From Cephalotus follicularis (Eukaryota > Streptophyta > Magnoliopsida > Oxalidales > Cephalotaceae), in the NCBI GenBank assembly GCA_001972305.1, contig BDDD01001823.1:150099-214098 (forward strand): a stretch of DNA of 64,000 nucleotides, read 5' to 3'. How positions within the stretch are numbered: the stretch's first letter is position 1; each line of letters begins with the position of its first letter. The position numbers and the translations under genes are program-made. The notes below the pieces were generated by a model, which was given only the letters and a program-made list of their open reading frames with translations, was not told the origin of the DNA and made no database searches. Of the stretch, positions 33,350 to 45,180 are shown one piece after another.

Positions 33350-34345
33350 CGCTAAACATTGACGTTTATTATTTGGTTTTCTATAGTAAAGCATCGATGC
33401 TTTCTCATTGGACGTCGACGCTTTAGTGTAATGGAGATAAGCGTTGATGCTTATTGCATGCACGTCGGTGCCTTTGTTAAAGAGGGCTTAAGCGTTGACG
33501 CTTATTATAAACCGACGGAGCTTTAGTAGTTCTCCATTTCTGTTCTTGGACGATGGCTTTGTAGGGAAGGAGAAATTATTTCCTTAAACTGGCTATCTGA
33601 TTTACCTTTTGTGTTTGGACGCGTTTTACATGTAAGGAAAGCCATCAAGCCACACGTTTTCAGCATTAAACTTACACGATTTCATCATTAAAATTACACG
33701 TTTTCCCTTCTTTTTAACTCATCCTCTGCATTATTTTCAAAACAACACAGCCACTTTGCCTCCTTTGTTCTTCATTGGTTTGGCATCAACTGAAGGTAAT
33801 TTCTAAACATAAACTTTAGTTTTCGTTTTATATTATTGATATTGATTATTAGATTGTATTAAAACATGCTAGAACTTGCTCTTGGTCATGAATTTTGGAG
33901 CCTGTTTTGAAAATAATTTTCTACCATGAATAATCTGAAAATTTATATGTTTATGTATTAATATTGTTATACTGGAGTTTTAAACAAAGGAATCATGTTT
34001 AATGACATAACTACTATTGTTTTGATATATTATGATAAGCAAAATGAAATTGGTTCATGATTTTCAACTGGTTTTGTGAACTGATATCAAGTCTTAAACT
34101 CAGAAGCACCGACGTTTATACCTCCACTGTTGACGCTTATGCATGAAAAATTATTTTGTTGCATGTGTTAAAGCGTCGTTGGTTTCTGATTTTTTTATCG
34201 ACGCTTTAGCAAAAGCCGTCGATGCCTTGTTTAAAGCGTCTACGCTTTCCTTTGTAAAATGCCAAGTTTTCTACGACGCTTGTTTCAGCGCTTTGTCCAT
34301 GTTTTATTCAAAATTGTCGACACCTTGGTTTTGAACGTCGACGCT
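33350..34345 (+). repeat. Type 2 palindrome clusters (two groups) in NA1 5' LTR
   Basis: Group one, 33350-33525: AAAGCATCGATGCTTTC, GGACGTCGACGCTTTAG, AAGCGTTGATGC, CACGTCGGTGCC and AAGCGTTGACGC. Group two, 34100-34345: CACCGACG, TATCGACGCTTTAGC, GCCGTCGATGCC, AACGTCGACGCTTTCC and others. The truncated 3' LTR repeats group one at 37550-37725 with cleaner copies such as AAAGCGTCGACGCTTTTT. Confidence 0.85.
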
Positions 34346-34494
34346 TTCCTCTGTTATTTTGTATTTTTAGCCTTTGTTTGTGATATTTTGAATTGGGATA
34401 ATCTGTCTAGGTTTCTATTAAACATGTGGTGGAGGTTAAGGTGATCCAGTAGTGTGATTTTGATTCGTTTTGGGATTGTTTAGATTTGAGCGGG

Positions 34495-35760
34495 TAAGGT
34501 ACGAATACTTCGCTCTTTGATATACTCTTGTGATTTTATTAAACTAAATCAGTTCTATGGTTTTATGAACAAAGTACGAAATTTTTGTTCTTCGGTATTC
34601 CTTTGGTTTTATGAATTTCGTTATGCTACAGATTTTGTTATGTTTTAGAAATAAAGCCAGATTTAATATTTTTGTGAAATTAAATATTTCTGACTATAAA
34701 TTAATTATGATCTGTTTACGAAAATTTTGCTCGATCATCTCTTTTATTGTGAAAATGAGTTGACTACTTATTTCGAAAACGCAAATAATTCTCTTATTGG
34801 GAATCCGATTTTATTGAAATAAATTTAGTCTTATGTTTTTATGGATATTGTACGGATTTCTTGTCCTTGTTTATTCCTTCGATTTTATTTGAAATAAAAC
34901 CTATTTGTGTTTTTGAATACGTACGGATTTTTCGTTTCTTACTGATCTTCTTGTTTTTGACTATCATTCAGTTTTTATTGAAATAGTCTCCGTTTTGATT
35001 ATGAGTTTCTGATATGTTTTGAATAAAATCAGTTTTATTACTTCAGGTGATTAAAGTAGAATATTTCTGATTTTAAAAATCTAGTATTGTTTTATATACT
35101 GATTTTACTATAATCACCTCTTTTAATTGTTGCGAAAATTAAATGAGTATGATTTTCGGATATGGAAATATGTTTTGATATCGATTTCGGATTTTGTTCA
35201 GAAATACTGTTTTGAAATGGTTTTGGAGTAAATCATATTGATTTTGTTAGATAATAAATTTCAGTCTTATTTTATGAATCAAGTACGGATACTTTCATTT
35301 TTGGTTATCTTACTGATATTATTAGAAAATGGTTTTTGAATAAGTACAAATATTTCGTCTTTGATTCCCCCATTCTAATTTTATTCAAATGATTTCAATT
35401 TTGCTTTGAATACGGATTTATTCTTTCTTGGATTTCTCCATCGGTTTTATTGAAATAAATTCGGTTTTACCTTTAGTGAATAAATTACGAATTTTATTCT
35501 TGATTTTATTGAAAGAAATCACATCTATGGTTTTAAAGAATAACGTACGGATTTATTCTTCGTTTTGGACTTCTTCATCAGTTATGAAATCAGTTTTGCT
35601 TTTAGTACGAAATTATTCTTCATTCTTAATTTTTGTCCTCTGATTTTGTTGAAATGAATTCCGATATGTTTTTCGTACAGATTCTTCGTTTTAATATGAT
35701 TTGAACGAAGTTTGTTTTATTACTTTTTGAGCAAAGTTGAATATTACTGATTTTATAAAT
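34495..35760 (+). repeat. Degenerate tandem array inside NA1 LTR
   Basis: Repeating phrase: GTACGGATT, then TTCTTCGTTYTT, then TTTATTGAAATAAAT, then CAGTTTTGYTTTT. The period is irregular, about 65-90 bases, and some 14 units can be recognised by eye. Gy1 (23670-23770) and NA2 (49645-49790, 52555-52690) carry only about two units at the same place, so the array expanded in the NA1 lineage. Confidence 0.7.
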
Positions 35761-35955
35761 TCAACATGATTTTCACTTATGAAAGTATGCTAATTTTTAT
35801 GATACATATTTTGTTATGAGCATGATTTTCAATTACGAAAGTATGCTAATTTTATGATATGATAATGTTTTAATTGGTTTTAGAGTAAACCTAGAATTTG
35901 AAATGATTTTTGATAAAATCATTATTTTTGAAATACTGAGAATATTTGTTTCCTA

Positions 35956-35974
35956 CCTATGGAGGTACCATAGG
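35956..35974 (+). repeat. Conserved LTR hairpin CCTATGG / CCATAGG (NA1)
   Basis: A perfect 7-base stem with loop AGGTA. It is followed by CATGTCGTAGGCATGGCACG. The same stem occurs in Gy1 (24031-24050) and NA2 5' LTR (50072-50090), so it is conserved across the TGTAATA-type LTRs. Confidence 0.7.
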
Positions 35975-37001
35975 CATGTCGTAGGCATGGCACGAGGACA
36001 TGAAACTTCTAGAGCGGTGAGATTAGTCTACGACATCTCTTAATATCTTGTGATAGGATATGGCCAACTGAGGCATATGGATCGATCCTAGTTATTTGTG
36101 ACATGTTATGTTGTGGGAATTGATTGTGTAGTGCCGTACACGTCATTCCGTATGGCATGTGGATTCTGCAGGATCGCTTGCATATATGTATGTAATTAAT
36201 CTGTTACTGCATATATTAGTATAACCATCGTTTGGAAAATGACATGAAAGAAACTATCTTCTTTATGGAACTTCGTGAACTTATATGTATATGTTTACTT
36301 TCGAAAGTTTTATCTGAAAGTTACTGATTTCACTTTAAATGTTTGACATAAGCATCTTTTGAATTGCATAAATTTAGTTTATTTACGAATTGTTCTTATT
36401 CCGTAAAAGATTCACATTGTTTTGTTTTGTTCGTAAACTATTCTGTTTCGTAACCGTTTTGTTTCGTAAAATGTTCTGTTTTGTTTCGATTCATAAACTG
36501 TTTTGTTCGTAAACTGTTTTATTATTCTATATCCGTACTGAAGTTTACTCAGCCGCGTTTTTGTTTCCATGCGGCGGGTTATCCGGAGCTTTGGGGGAAA
36601 ATGTGTGATGAGAGGAACACCTTTGACTTGAGGATTTCTTAGAGTTGATTTCTCTTAGTAATGTTATGATTTTCATACTATGATGATCAGATTATGTTTT
36701 AGACCACCACGTATTAACTTGAAGATTAAATTTGACTAAAAGCTGCATTTGATTTTCGGAACTCGATATTGTATTTTAGCAGTTTAAACTAGAAGTATTA
36801 TCTTAATAACTTGACGATATGGATAAAGATTAAGATACTTTAGTAACAATCTATTAAAATTTTGGATTTATGGTTTTGATGTCTTAAGTAAAGGATAAAT
36901 TGTCTTAAGATTTCTGATATGTTTATGTAGGTTGGTTTTGTGTGACACACCGTTCCCGAATTGGGAGTGATCCCAAATCTGAATCGGGGGTGTTACAGTT
37001 A

Positions 37002-37013
37002 TGGTATCAGAGA
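37002..37013 (+). other. NA1 primer binding site
   Basis: TGGTATCAGAGA, five bases after the LTR end, same as Gy3 and NA2. Confidence 0.85.
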
Positions 37014-37413
37014 ATAGGTTTTGATTCCTTAGAATCCAATCTAGGTTTGACCTGTGAGATGGGTAGAAATCGGGTTAGGGCTTTTTCCTAATAGTCGTTT
37101 CGGTATGTCTTTGTGTATGTTTTCTGTTTCCTTTCGTTTTGTCATGTTTTGGTTCTTGTTTGTAGATTGGACGTATGAGGCAGACTAAAGATGCTTAAGG
37201 TACTATTTTGGGTTTCCTTTTTCTGATAACCGTATGGCTTTGTGTTTCATTATGTTGGAGTATTTTGTGAATTAAACTATTATGTTCGATGATGATATTT
37301 CGGGACGTGGATTTTCTTTCAATGGAGATGCATGATTTGAAGGTAAGGTTTGGAAGTTGGAGCTTAGTAGTTGTTTAGATTTCGGGACGAAATCTTTTTA
37401 AGGGGGGTGAGAA

Positions 37414-37753
37414 TGTAATATCCCGTTCTGTTACATATATGTTTAATGCCGTACGTTACGTTTTTGTCATAGGTTATGTTCCTTGGATTTTTGAAATTTG
37501 TTTTTGAAAACTCTTTTGATAAATCATTTATCTTTATGTCCTAAGCACTAAACGTTGACGTCTATTATTTGGTTTTCTATAGTAAAGCGTCGACGCTTTT
37601 TCATTGGACGTCGACGCTTTAGTGTAATGGAGATAAGCACTGATGCCTATGCCACGTACGTCGACGCCTTTGTTAAAGAGGGCTTAAGTGCTGACGCTTA
37701 TTATAAACCGGCGACGCTTTAGTTGTTTTCCATTTCTGTTCTTGGACAGTGGC
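37414..37753 (+). repeat. NA1 3' LTR, first 340 bases
   Basis: Starts TGTAATATCCCGTTCTGTTAC. It contains a type 2 cluster at 37550-37725 and stops at GGACAGTGGC, where Gy4 begins. The corresponding 5' LTR sentence continues at 33551 (GGACGATGGCTTTG), confirming the break point. Confidence 0.85.
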
Positions 37754-40452
37754 TATAACGCCCATAACTTTCATGTATTGTAATTTCACAATGTAAATGT
37801 ACCTTATTTGTGAAATAAATAAAGTGATGGATTCTTCCGAATTTGATGATGTTCCCAAACTATGATGATTTTGATATTGAATTGATTATGTACTTAGAGC
37901 TGTAATTACTTGGTATGTACACTGGAGGCAGTTGACGAAAGACCAGCCGACTGGATGGCTGCGTATGGGGGCAGTCGACTGGGAGGACGAACCAGGCAAC
38001 TGGCCAACTGTCGAGCCACGTGGTAACAATCTGCCAGACGAGCAGCCGGCTGTTGGGTGTAGGCAGCCGACTGGTTCGTGCTCTGTTTTATTGCATGTGG
38101 CAGAAATCACATGCCACAGCTGACAGATGGAAGTGGATGCCATATGTGCTTCATGCAGCCGAAGGAATAGATGTAAGGGACACCTAGGAATCATGCAAAA
38201 CTTCACGGGGCAGAGAAATTAGCTTTGTGAGTGTGTGCATGCATGTGAATGAGGAAATGTGGTATTTAGTGCCATGTGAGGAGAGCTAAGGAAGGAAGGG
38301 AGAAAAAACCCTCTACATAAAACGTTTCACTCATCCCTTTCGTCCTGGTACTGAAAGGCCAAGAACCAAAGAGGACAGTAGTGAGAAAGACACAAAGAAA
38401 AGAGGGAAGGAGAGTGTTCACCGTTGTTGAAGCTTGGAGCTCGGGTTGGAGCTGTTGGGCTGTTTTTGGAGCTACTGGGTTTGGAGTTGGAGCTTCTGGG
38501 GAGCTCAGAACGTCTCTGTTGGAACACAAAGAGGTGGACTTACAGATTCCTAACTTGGAATCAAAAGGTAGGGGAAGTTGTAATGGTATTTTGAGCTTAA
38601 AATTACTGCATGCTCTATGATTTAAATGCCTGGTTGCGAGAGTTGTTGCTACTGGTTTTAGGATGTGGTTGCTACTATTTTTTCCATCTGTTATGCTTGC
38701 TACTGAGGATCAAATGTGATTATGCGCATGCATGTTGAACCTTTACATGGCATTGGCTTGCATGATGAAATGAATATTGGATGAACTGTTATATGGACGA
38801 TATGACAACCTGTAGTTGTGTTCCTATCCTTGAGCACGAATTATCTGCTTACCATGATCCGTTGGAGTAGATAGATTGATTTGCATGCTACTGGTTCGCA
38901 GAGCAGTTGACTGTCGAAGGAAGACAGCCGACTACTCAATGAAACCAGTCGGCTGTCAATGGAAAACAGTCGACTGTTCATACTTCTTCATGCCCAGAAA
39001 ATGGCAGAAGTGTAACCTGGGTAATGTTTTCATATGGGTGTACTGTAACAGTCGACTGTTGAAGGATAACAGCCGACTGCCTGATGGACAATCGACTGGT
39101 AGAAGGAACCAGCCGACTACTGGTACTACCCATCCCAGAACAGCTTCCAGCCGACTGGATGGACTGTTGTTTGCCTAAAACGATGCGAAACGATCCCGAT
39201 TCCTGCTAGGGTGCATTTGAGCATTTGTATGCATTGCATATACACTATTTCTTACCTGTTTTGTACTGTTTGTACTCGGATTATGATTTCTAATGTGTTG
39301 TTGCTTTAGAAATACATATGTAAATTAGAACTGCTATATTGAGTACGAAATGAATATTGATATCGTATTTTCAAACATCTTTTGAAAGCGATTTCCACTA
39401 CTGAAACTGTTTAAAAGTATTTTCTACTGAAAATGAAATATTTCAAATACTGTCACTTTTGAAAACATTTTGGAAACAACCTGCCTGTCGTGGATCTAAA
39501 CGATCACTACCGTCCTGTTTACTGTACTGTTACTGCAAGAATTCACTGTTTGCTCTGTGAATTGTTATGTGTTTGTGCTTGAGCCACTGGTTGCATGGCG
39601 GAGGCTGCCAGCGCCGGCTAGTGGTAGGGTTGACCTAGGGCCTAGGAGTATGGCTGGGTAACTCACTGTACGGTTGCCTCGCTCGATTGCCTGGAGCAAG
39701 GGACCGGAGTGGGAGTGTAGCGTGGGGCCAGGAGTTGGCGGCGCTACACATACTGCCGGTTGTTGTGGTCCTATGTGGACATCCTGTACTGCCTGTTGGT
39801 CCTTCTCGGACATTACTGTGCTTGTTGGTGTAGCCCTGGCCGGGTTACTACTGTGCTGTTGCTGCATACATATATTTCACATATATATATATATGCCCCA
39901 CTGATATTTTATTGTACTGTCATACATATATATTTTCATATATATATAAACTGGGGTCTCCACTGCACTGCATCATTTATGCATTCATATCATGACATGC
40001 TTTTAATTTTAAATCCCGAACTGCTTTTATGACTTAGCCTAGTGAGGACAAAGGCTAACCCCCTACTTTACAGATTGATGCAGTGGACCTGTTGGATTGG
40101 CATGGACGAAGAGCAAGTGTTATGTTGTTCTTAGTTTTATTATTCTCCTGTTTTGTAATAAACTGAGTTGTTAAGGGACCTTGGATGTACCATTCTTATG
40201 GATTTAATTTATGATGGATTTAACTTGTACTATGATCACACTCCGTTTTGCGGGCGATTAACAATGATGGACTTGTTTTGAGTAGCGTATAGTATGGGAT
40301 GCACGCTACGGGTTACAACTTATGAATTTTATGCTTCCGCAACTGACAACTTGTTAAAAGTTTACATTTTTATGGTTTTTACATGAACTGTATTTATGTG
40401 TTAATTGCCTTTACTGCTTTAATGTTACCTTCTCGACAAACGGGGTGTGACA
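37754..40452 (+). repeat. Gy4 5' LTR
   Basis: 2699 bp from TATAACGCCC (the 3' copy has TGTAACGCCC) to CGGGGTGTGACA. Order: palindrome group 37925-38075, purine-rich segment, donor-like CAAAAGGTAGGGG at about 38562-38574, second palindrome group 38900-39160, TATATA stretches near 39880-39950, and GTGAGGACAAAGGCTAACCCCC at about 40041. Confidence 0.9.
37925..39165 (+). repeat. Type 1 palindrome clusters (two groups) in Gy4 5' LTR
   Basis: Group one: CAGTTGACG, CAGCCGACTGG, CAGTCGACTGGG, CAGCCGGCTG and CAGCCGACTGG. Group two: CAGTTGACTG, CAGCCGACTA, CAGTCGGCTG, CAGTCGACTG (two), CAGCCGACTGCC and CAGCCGACTGG. The 3' LTR has the same groups at 45355-45505 and 46335-46605. Spurious frames on both strands reflect the repeats. 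Confidence 0.85.
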
Positions 40453-40456
40453 GTAA

Positions 40457-40468
40457 TGGTATCGGAGC
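40457..40468 (+). other. Gy4 primer binding site
   Basis: TGGTATCGGAGC four bases after the LTR end; 11 of 12 bases match the initiator tRNA-Met complement. Confidence 0.85.
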
Positions 40469-40564
40469 ATATTCCATATATTCTTAGCTATGATACTTTC
40501 CTTGGCAATTAATGAATTGTTTTCCTAAAGTCGTGACTAACTGTCACCCTTCTTATAGGAACCA

Positions 40565-41700
40565 ATGGACCGAAGGAGAACACATGCTAGGGCTAGGGCT
40601 GTTGGAGCTAATGCCCCTGAGGAAGCTAATATACCGCAAGGGATGAATATTCCGCAAGACGACAGAGATCCGATGGCTCGGATTACGGACTATTTTCAGC
40701 AGCAGATGGCCTTTAATAGGGCTAATACGGAGGAGACGCGCCAGTACTACGCGCAGGCTCGACCGCAACATAGGGCTCCCAACAACTGCCCGGCGGAGGA
40801 TGGTAACCAGTTCGGGAGAGATATTGAGAAGTTCATGAGGCTGAATCCACCAAGCTTCAAGGGAGAACTTGATGCTACTGTTGCTGAAAGATGGCTGCAA
40901 GACCTGGAGTAGATCTTTGAAGTGATGGGTTGTACTGACGCCCAGAAGATGAAGATTGCTGTGTACCGCATATGGGGTGATGCCACTCATTGGTGGGAAA
41001 TGGTTAAAGCAAAATGGGAATCACAGAGACTGGACAGTACTTGGGACAGATTCTAGACGGAGTTCCTGGAGACTTATGTTCCATGTATTGAGGAAGAGCG
41101 ACAAGAGAAGGAGCTCTTGGAGTTGCGATCGGGATAGATGATTGTGGCTGAGTATAAGGCAAGATTCATGGAGCTAGCCAGACATTCACCTTATCTGGTA
41201 GCTGAAGAAGAGAAGAAGATTCGAAGATTCCTGAGAGGCCTGCGACCGGATCTTCGGTCAAGGATTAGAGCTATGGAGCTGAGGACTTTTGTGGAGGTTG
41301 CTCAGAAGGCAAGACTGTTGGAGACGATATCCAGCGAGGACCGGGCTGAGAGAGCTCGTACAAAGGAGAGTAAACAGAGTCCTACACAGTCCCGACCGGC
41401 ATCATCAAAATGGCAAGATGGTGGTTCTCCGACGAAGTCGTCGAAGAACAAGTCTCAACAGACAGCTTTACAGGGTACTCCTAGCCAAGGGAGTAATGCT
41501 AGATCCGGAGGTTGCTATTATTGTGGTCGTACCGGCCACCAACATAAAGATTGCTGGAGGTTCAATGGTTGGTGCTTGAGGTGTGGGGCACCTGGTCATT
41601 CAGTGAAGGACTGTCCGAAGAGTCCAACTACAGTGCCTACTGGGTCGGGGAGCAGTAGTGGTGCGGCGGCGGGACCGTCACAGAGGAGAGACACCGGTAA
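40565..41700 (+). pseudogene. Gy4 gag region
   Basis: Starts MDRRRTHARARAVGANAPEE. Then FQQQMAFNRANTEETRQYYA, KFMRLNPPSFKGELDATVAE, the capsid core with [17 protein letters not shown] and [20 protein letters not shown], and two CCHC knuckles at about 41513-41615 ([14 protein letters not shown] and [14 protein letters not shown]). Close kin of Gy2 gag. Fossil. Confidence 0.9.
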
Positions 41701-42400
41701 GGGCATCGCAAAAGGTAGAGTTTTTGTACTTGCTCAGACAGAGGTTCCAGAGTTGACTTCGGTTGTTGGAGGTACTCTGTACATATATGGTTTTTCTGCT
41801 AGAGTACTGATGGATTCTGGAGCATCGCATTCTTTTATATCTGCACGTTTTGCATCTTGCTTAGATGTCACCCCTGACTGCATGTCATACATACTTGATG
41901 TGAGTACACCGACCGGGACTTCTATGTACACTGACTCGGTATATAGAGGTTGTGAGATGTCTATGGCAGGTATTTCCTTGTATGCAGATTTGATAGTGCT
42001 GCCTATCCGTGACTTCGATGTTATATTGGGGATGGATTTGCTATCGGCACACCGTCCTCGTATGGATTGCTACCATAAGACTATGGATTTTTGTCTGCCC
42101 GACGGAACTTCTTTTCAGTTCAAGGGAGACAAGGGGTTCTCGACACCGATCATATCCTTTACTCGAGCATCGAGATACCTGGAGAAAGGATGCGAGGGAT
42201 ACTTGGCATATGTAATTGATCGAAGGAAGGAGAAAAGTTTAAGCTTGGAGGAAATTCTTGTTGTGTGTGAATTTCTGGATGCGTTCCCTGATGACTTGGG
42301 GTCCTTACCACCAAAGAGGAGTACGGAGTTCGTTATTGACCTTGTTCCTGGAACGGCTCTTATCGCTAGATCACCCTATCGGATGGCTCCTACTGAGTTG
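41701..42400 (+). pseudogene. Gy4 protease region
   Basis: [20 protein letters not shown] has the aspartic protease [23 protein letters not shown] follows, then the pre-polymerase linker [20 protein letters not shown] with [19 protein letters not shown]. Directly upstream of the reverse transcriptase. Fossil. Confidence 0.9.
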
Positions 42401-43110
42401 CGAGAGCTGAAGCTACAGTTACAAGATCTGAATTATAAGGGTCTTGTTAGACCCAGTGTTTCTCCGTGGGGTGCGCCTGTGCTGTTTATCAAGAAGAAGG
42501 ATGGGTCGATGAGGCTATGCATCGACTACATAATACTGAACAAGGCAACAATCAAGAACAAGTATCCTTTACCCCATATCGAGGATTTGTTTGATCTGTT
42601 GCAAGGATCAAGAGTGTTTTCCAAGCTCGACTTGAGGTCGGGATATCACCAACTGAGAGTAAGGTAAGGAGACATTGAGAAGACTGCCTTCCGGACACGG
42701 TATGGTCACTGCGAGTTCCTGGTGACGCCGTTTGGTGATACCAATGCACCGGCAGCTTTCATGTCATTGATGAACGACGTATTCCGACCATACCTGGACC
42801 AGTTTGTTGTGGTGTTTATCGATGACATACTGGTGTATTCGAGGAGCGAGGAGGAGCATGCTCATCATCTGAGGCTGGTCTTGCAGGTTCTCAGAGAACA
42901 TCGGTTGTACGCCAAATTCGGCAAGTGTGAGTTCTGGCTTTATCATGTGATCTTTCTTGGTCTCATCGTATCTGGGGAAGGCTTGACGGTGGATCCGTCA
43001 AAGACTGAAGTGGTACGAGACTGGCCGCAACCAAAGAATGTGACGGAGGTGCGCAGTTTCCTTGGATTGGCAGGGTATTACAGAAGGTTTATCCAGAACT
43101 TTTAAAGGGT
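42401..43110 (+). pseudogene. Gy4 reverse transcriptase region
   Basis: [55 protein letters not shown], then [35 protein letters not shown] and [13 protein letters not shown]. The catalytic DD is near 42823. Same subfamily as Gy5. Broken. Confidence 0.9.
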
Positions 43111-43610
43111 AGCCGAACCCTTGACTAGACTGACCCAGAAGAATACTCCTTTTGTCTGGGATGAAGACTGTGAGGCTAGTTTTCGTGCACTGAAGGATCG
43201 GTTGGTTTTCGCTTCTGTCTTGGCATTACCTGATGGTAATGAGGGCTTTGCAGTCTACACTGATGCATCAGGTAAGGGTTTGGGCTGTGTATTGATGCAG
43301 CGAGGTAGAGTGATTGTATATGCCACGAGGAAGCTAAAGTCGTATGAAGAAAACTACCCGACTCATGACCTTGAGCTTGCAGCTATTGTCTTCGCCCTTC
43401 ATAAGTGGAGGCACTATCTTTATGGGGCATAGTTTGAGATATTTACCGATCACAAGAGTTTGAGGTACCTGTTTTGTCAAGACACACTGAACATGAGACA
43501 GCGTAGGTGGGTAGAATTCTTTAATGATTGTGACTCCAGTGTTCAGTACCACCCGGGGAAGGCGAATGTAGTCGCTGATGCCTTGAGCCGCAAGGCTATG
43601 CTTGCCAGTG
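43111..43610 (+). pseudogene. Gy4 RNase H region
   Basis: [75 protein letters not shown], then TDHKSLRYL-type and [16 protein letters not shown] segments. Typical gypsy RNase H order. Broken. Confidence 0.9.
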
Positions 43611-45133
43611 CGATGGTGTCGCAATGGAAGATGTTAGAAGACTTCCAAGAGTGGTCTCCATTCAATCAGTCACCGGGGATCTTTCTGTCCGACATGCGAG
43701 TACAGCCTGTGTTACTAGACCGCATCAGGGATGCACAACCACATGATCTGGAGTTACAGCGGATTCGAGAGAATCTGGACTCGGAATCCGATTTTCGAAT
43801 GCATGCTGATGGTATTCTGAGATATCGGGGACGTGTGTGTCTTCCGAATGCACCAGGGTTGAAGAATGAGTTACTTCGCGGGGCTCATAAATCTCTGTAC
43901 AGTATTCATCCTGGTAGCACTAAAATGTTTCAAGACATGAAGAAGTGTTACTGGTGGCCCGGCATGAAACGAGAGATCGCTGAGTATGTGGCAAGGTGTT
44001 TGACTTGCCAGACAGTTAAGGCCGAGCACCAGAGACCGGTAGGTTTGCTACAACCTTTGCCAATCCCAGAGTGGAAGTGGGAACATGTCAAGATTGATTT
44101 TGTTTCGGGTTTTCCTCTGACTCGGAACCGTCACAACGCCGTGTGGGTTATCGTGGATAGACTCACCAAATCAGCACACTTTCTACCTACACACGTTACT
44201 GATTCTACGAGCTAGCTAGCTCGTTTGTATGTAAAGGAGATAGTGAGGCTACAAGGTGTTCCAGTCAGCATCGTATGTGATAGAGATGCCATATTCACTT
44301 CCAACTTCTGGAAGAGGTTTCAGACAGCTTTCGGGATGAAGCTGAACCTGAGTACTGCCTTCCACCCTCAGACCGATGGGCAGTCCGAGCGTACCATCCA
44401 GACCTTGGAGGATATGCTACGGGCTTGCATTATTGATTGTTCTGGTACCTAGGAGGATCACATTCCTTTGATAGAGTTCTCTTATAATAACAACTATCAT
44501 TCCAGTATCGGCATGGCACCGTTTGAAGCACTGTATGGGAGGAAGTGCAGATCTCCTGTATGTTGGGATGAGGTTGGGGAGCGACCTTTACTCGGGACTG
44601 AACTAGTGGAGGAAACTTCAGAGAAGATCAGGTCCATCAAAAAGAAGGTGCTTGCTGCTCAGAGCCGGCAGAAGAGCTATGCGGACAGTGTCAAGAGGAG
44701 GCCTTTGACCTTCAGTGTGGGTGATCATGTGTTCCTAAAGGTTTCACCATGGAAGGGCGTGCAAAGGTTTGGAAGAAAGGGCAAATTAGCTCCTCACTAT
44801 ATTGGTCCTTTCGAGATTTTGGAGAGAGTTGGGGAGGTGGCCTACAAGCTTGCCTTACCTCCTGCACTGTCGAACGTGCACGCCGTCTTCCATGTATCTA
44901 TGCTGAGGAGATATATTTCGGACCCGTCACATGTCCTGGATCATGATACTATTCCTGTGTGAGATGACCTATCTTGTGAAGAGTTGCCTGTGCGGATTCT
45001 TGATTGGAAGACGCAGATCTTGAGGAACCGAACCATCTCCATGGTCAAGGTTCAATGGCAGCTTCACAAACCTGATGAGGCAACTTGGGAGCGTGAGGAG
45101 GAAATCCGAGAACACTACCCGCACTTGTTCTAG
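43611..45133 (+). pseudogene. Gy4 integrase with chromodomain-like tail
   Basis: Zinc region HKSLYSIHPGSTKMFQDM with CLTCQTVKAEHQ; core [39 protein letters not shown] and [20 protein letters not shown]; then FEALYGRKCRSPVCWDEVG, HYIGPFEILERVGEVAYKLA and the tail VQWQLHKPDEATWEREEEIR..YPHLF. Chromodomain-like tails of this kind mark Tekay chromoviruses. Fossil. Confidence 0.9.
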
Positions 45134-45166
45134 CCTCGTTTTGAATTTCGAGGACGAAATTCCTTC

Positions 45167-45180
45167 GAAGGAGGGGTGGA
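45167..45180 (+). other. Gy4 polypurine tract
   Basis: GAAGGAGGGGTGGA directly precedes TGTAACGCCC, after the sentence TTTCGAGGACGAAATTCC. Confidence 0.85.

Larger units (their letters stand above)
33346..36997 (+). repeat. NA1 5' LTR, left end missing
   Basis: Homology with the 3' LTR (37414 on) starts near TTTATGTCCTAAGC. Type 2 palindromes lie at 33350-33525 and 34100-34345. The hairpin CCTATGG..CCATAGG is at 35956-35974. The LTR ends GAATCGGGGGTGTTACA at 36997. At about 3.65 kb it is the longest LTR in the window, because of the degenerate repeat array at 34495-35760. Confidence 0.8.
33346..37753 (+). mobile_element. NA1: non-autonomous gypsy derivative, long LTR and 416-bp interior
   Basis: 5' LTR 33346-36997 (left end missing), primer binding site at 37002, interior 36998-37413, 3' LTR from 37414 and cut by Gy4 at 37753. 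The interior keeps the leader shared with Gy3 (GGTTTGACCTGTGAGA) and the ending TTTCGGGACGAAATC with polypurine tract AAGGGGGGTGAGAA. No gag or pol is present. The structure differs from TRIMs (short LTRs) and LARDs (long interiors). Copying would have needed proteins from a Gy3-like element. Confidence 0.8.

Noticed and set aside
40457-40468. tRNA gene remnants at TGGTATCRGAGC sites
   Set aside because: Only the 12-base primer-binding complement is present, with no tRNA body around it.
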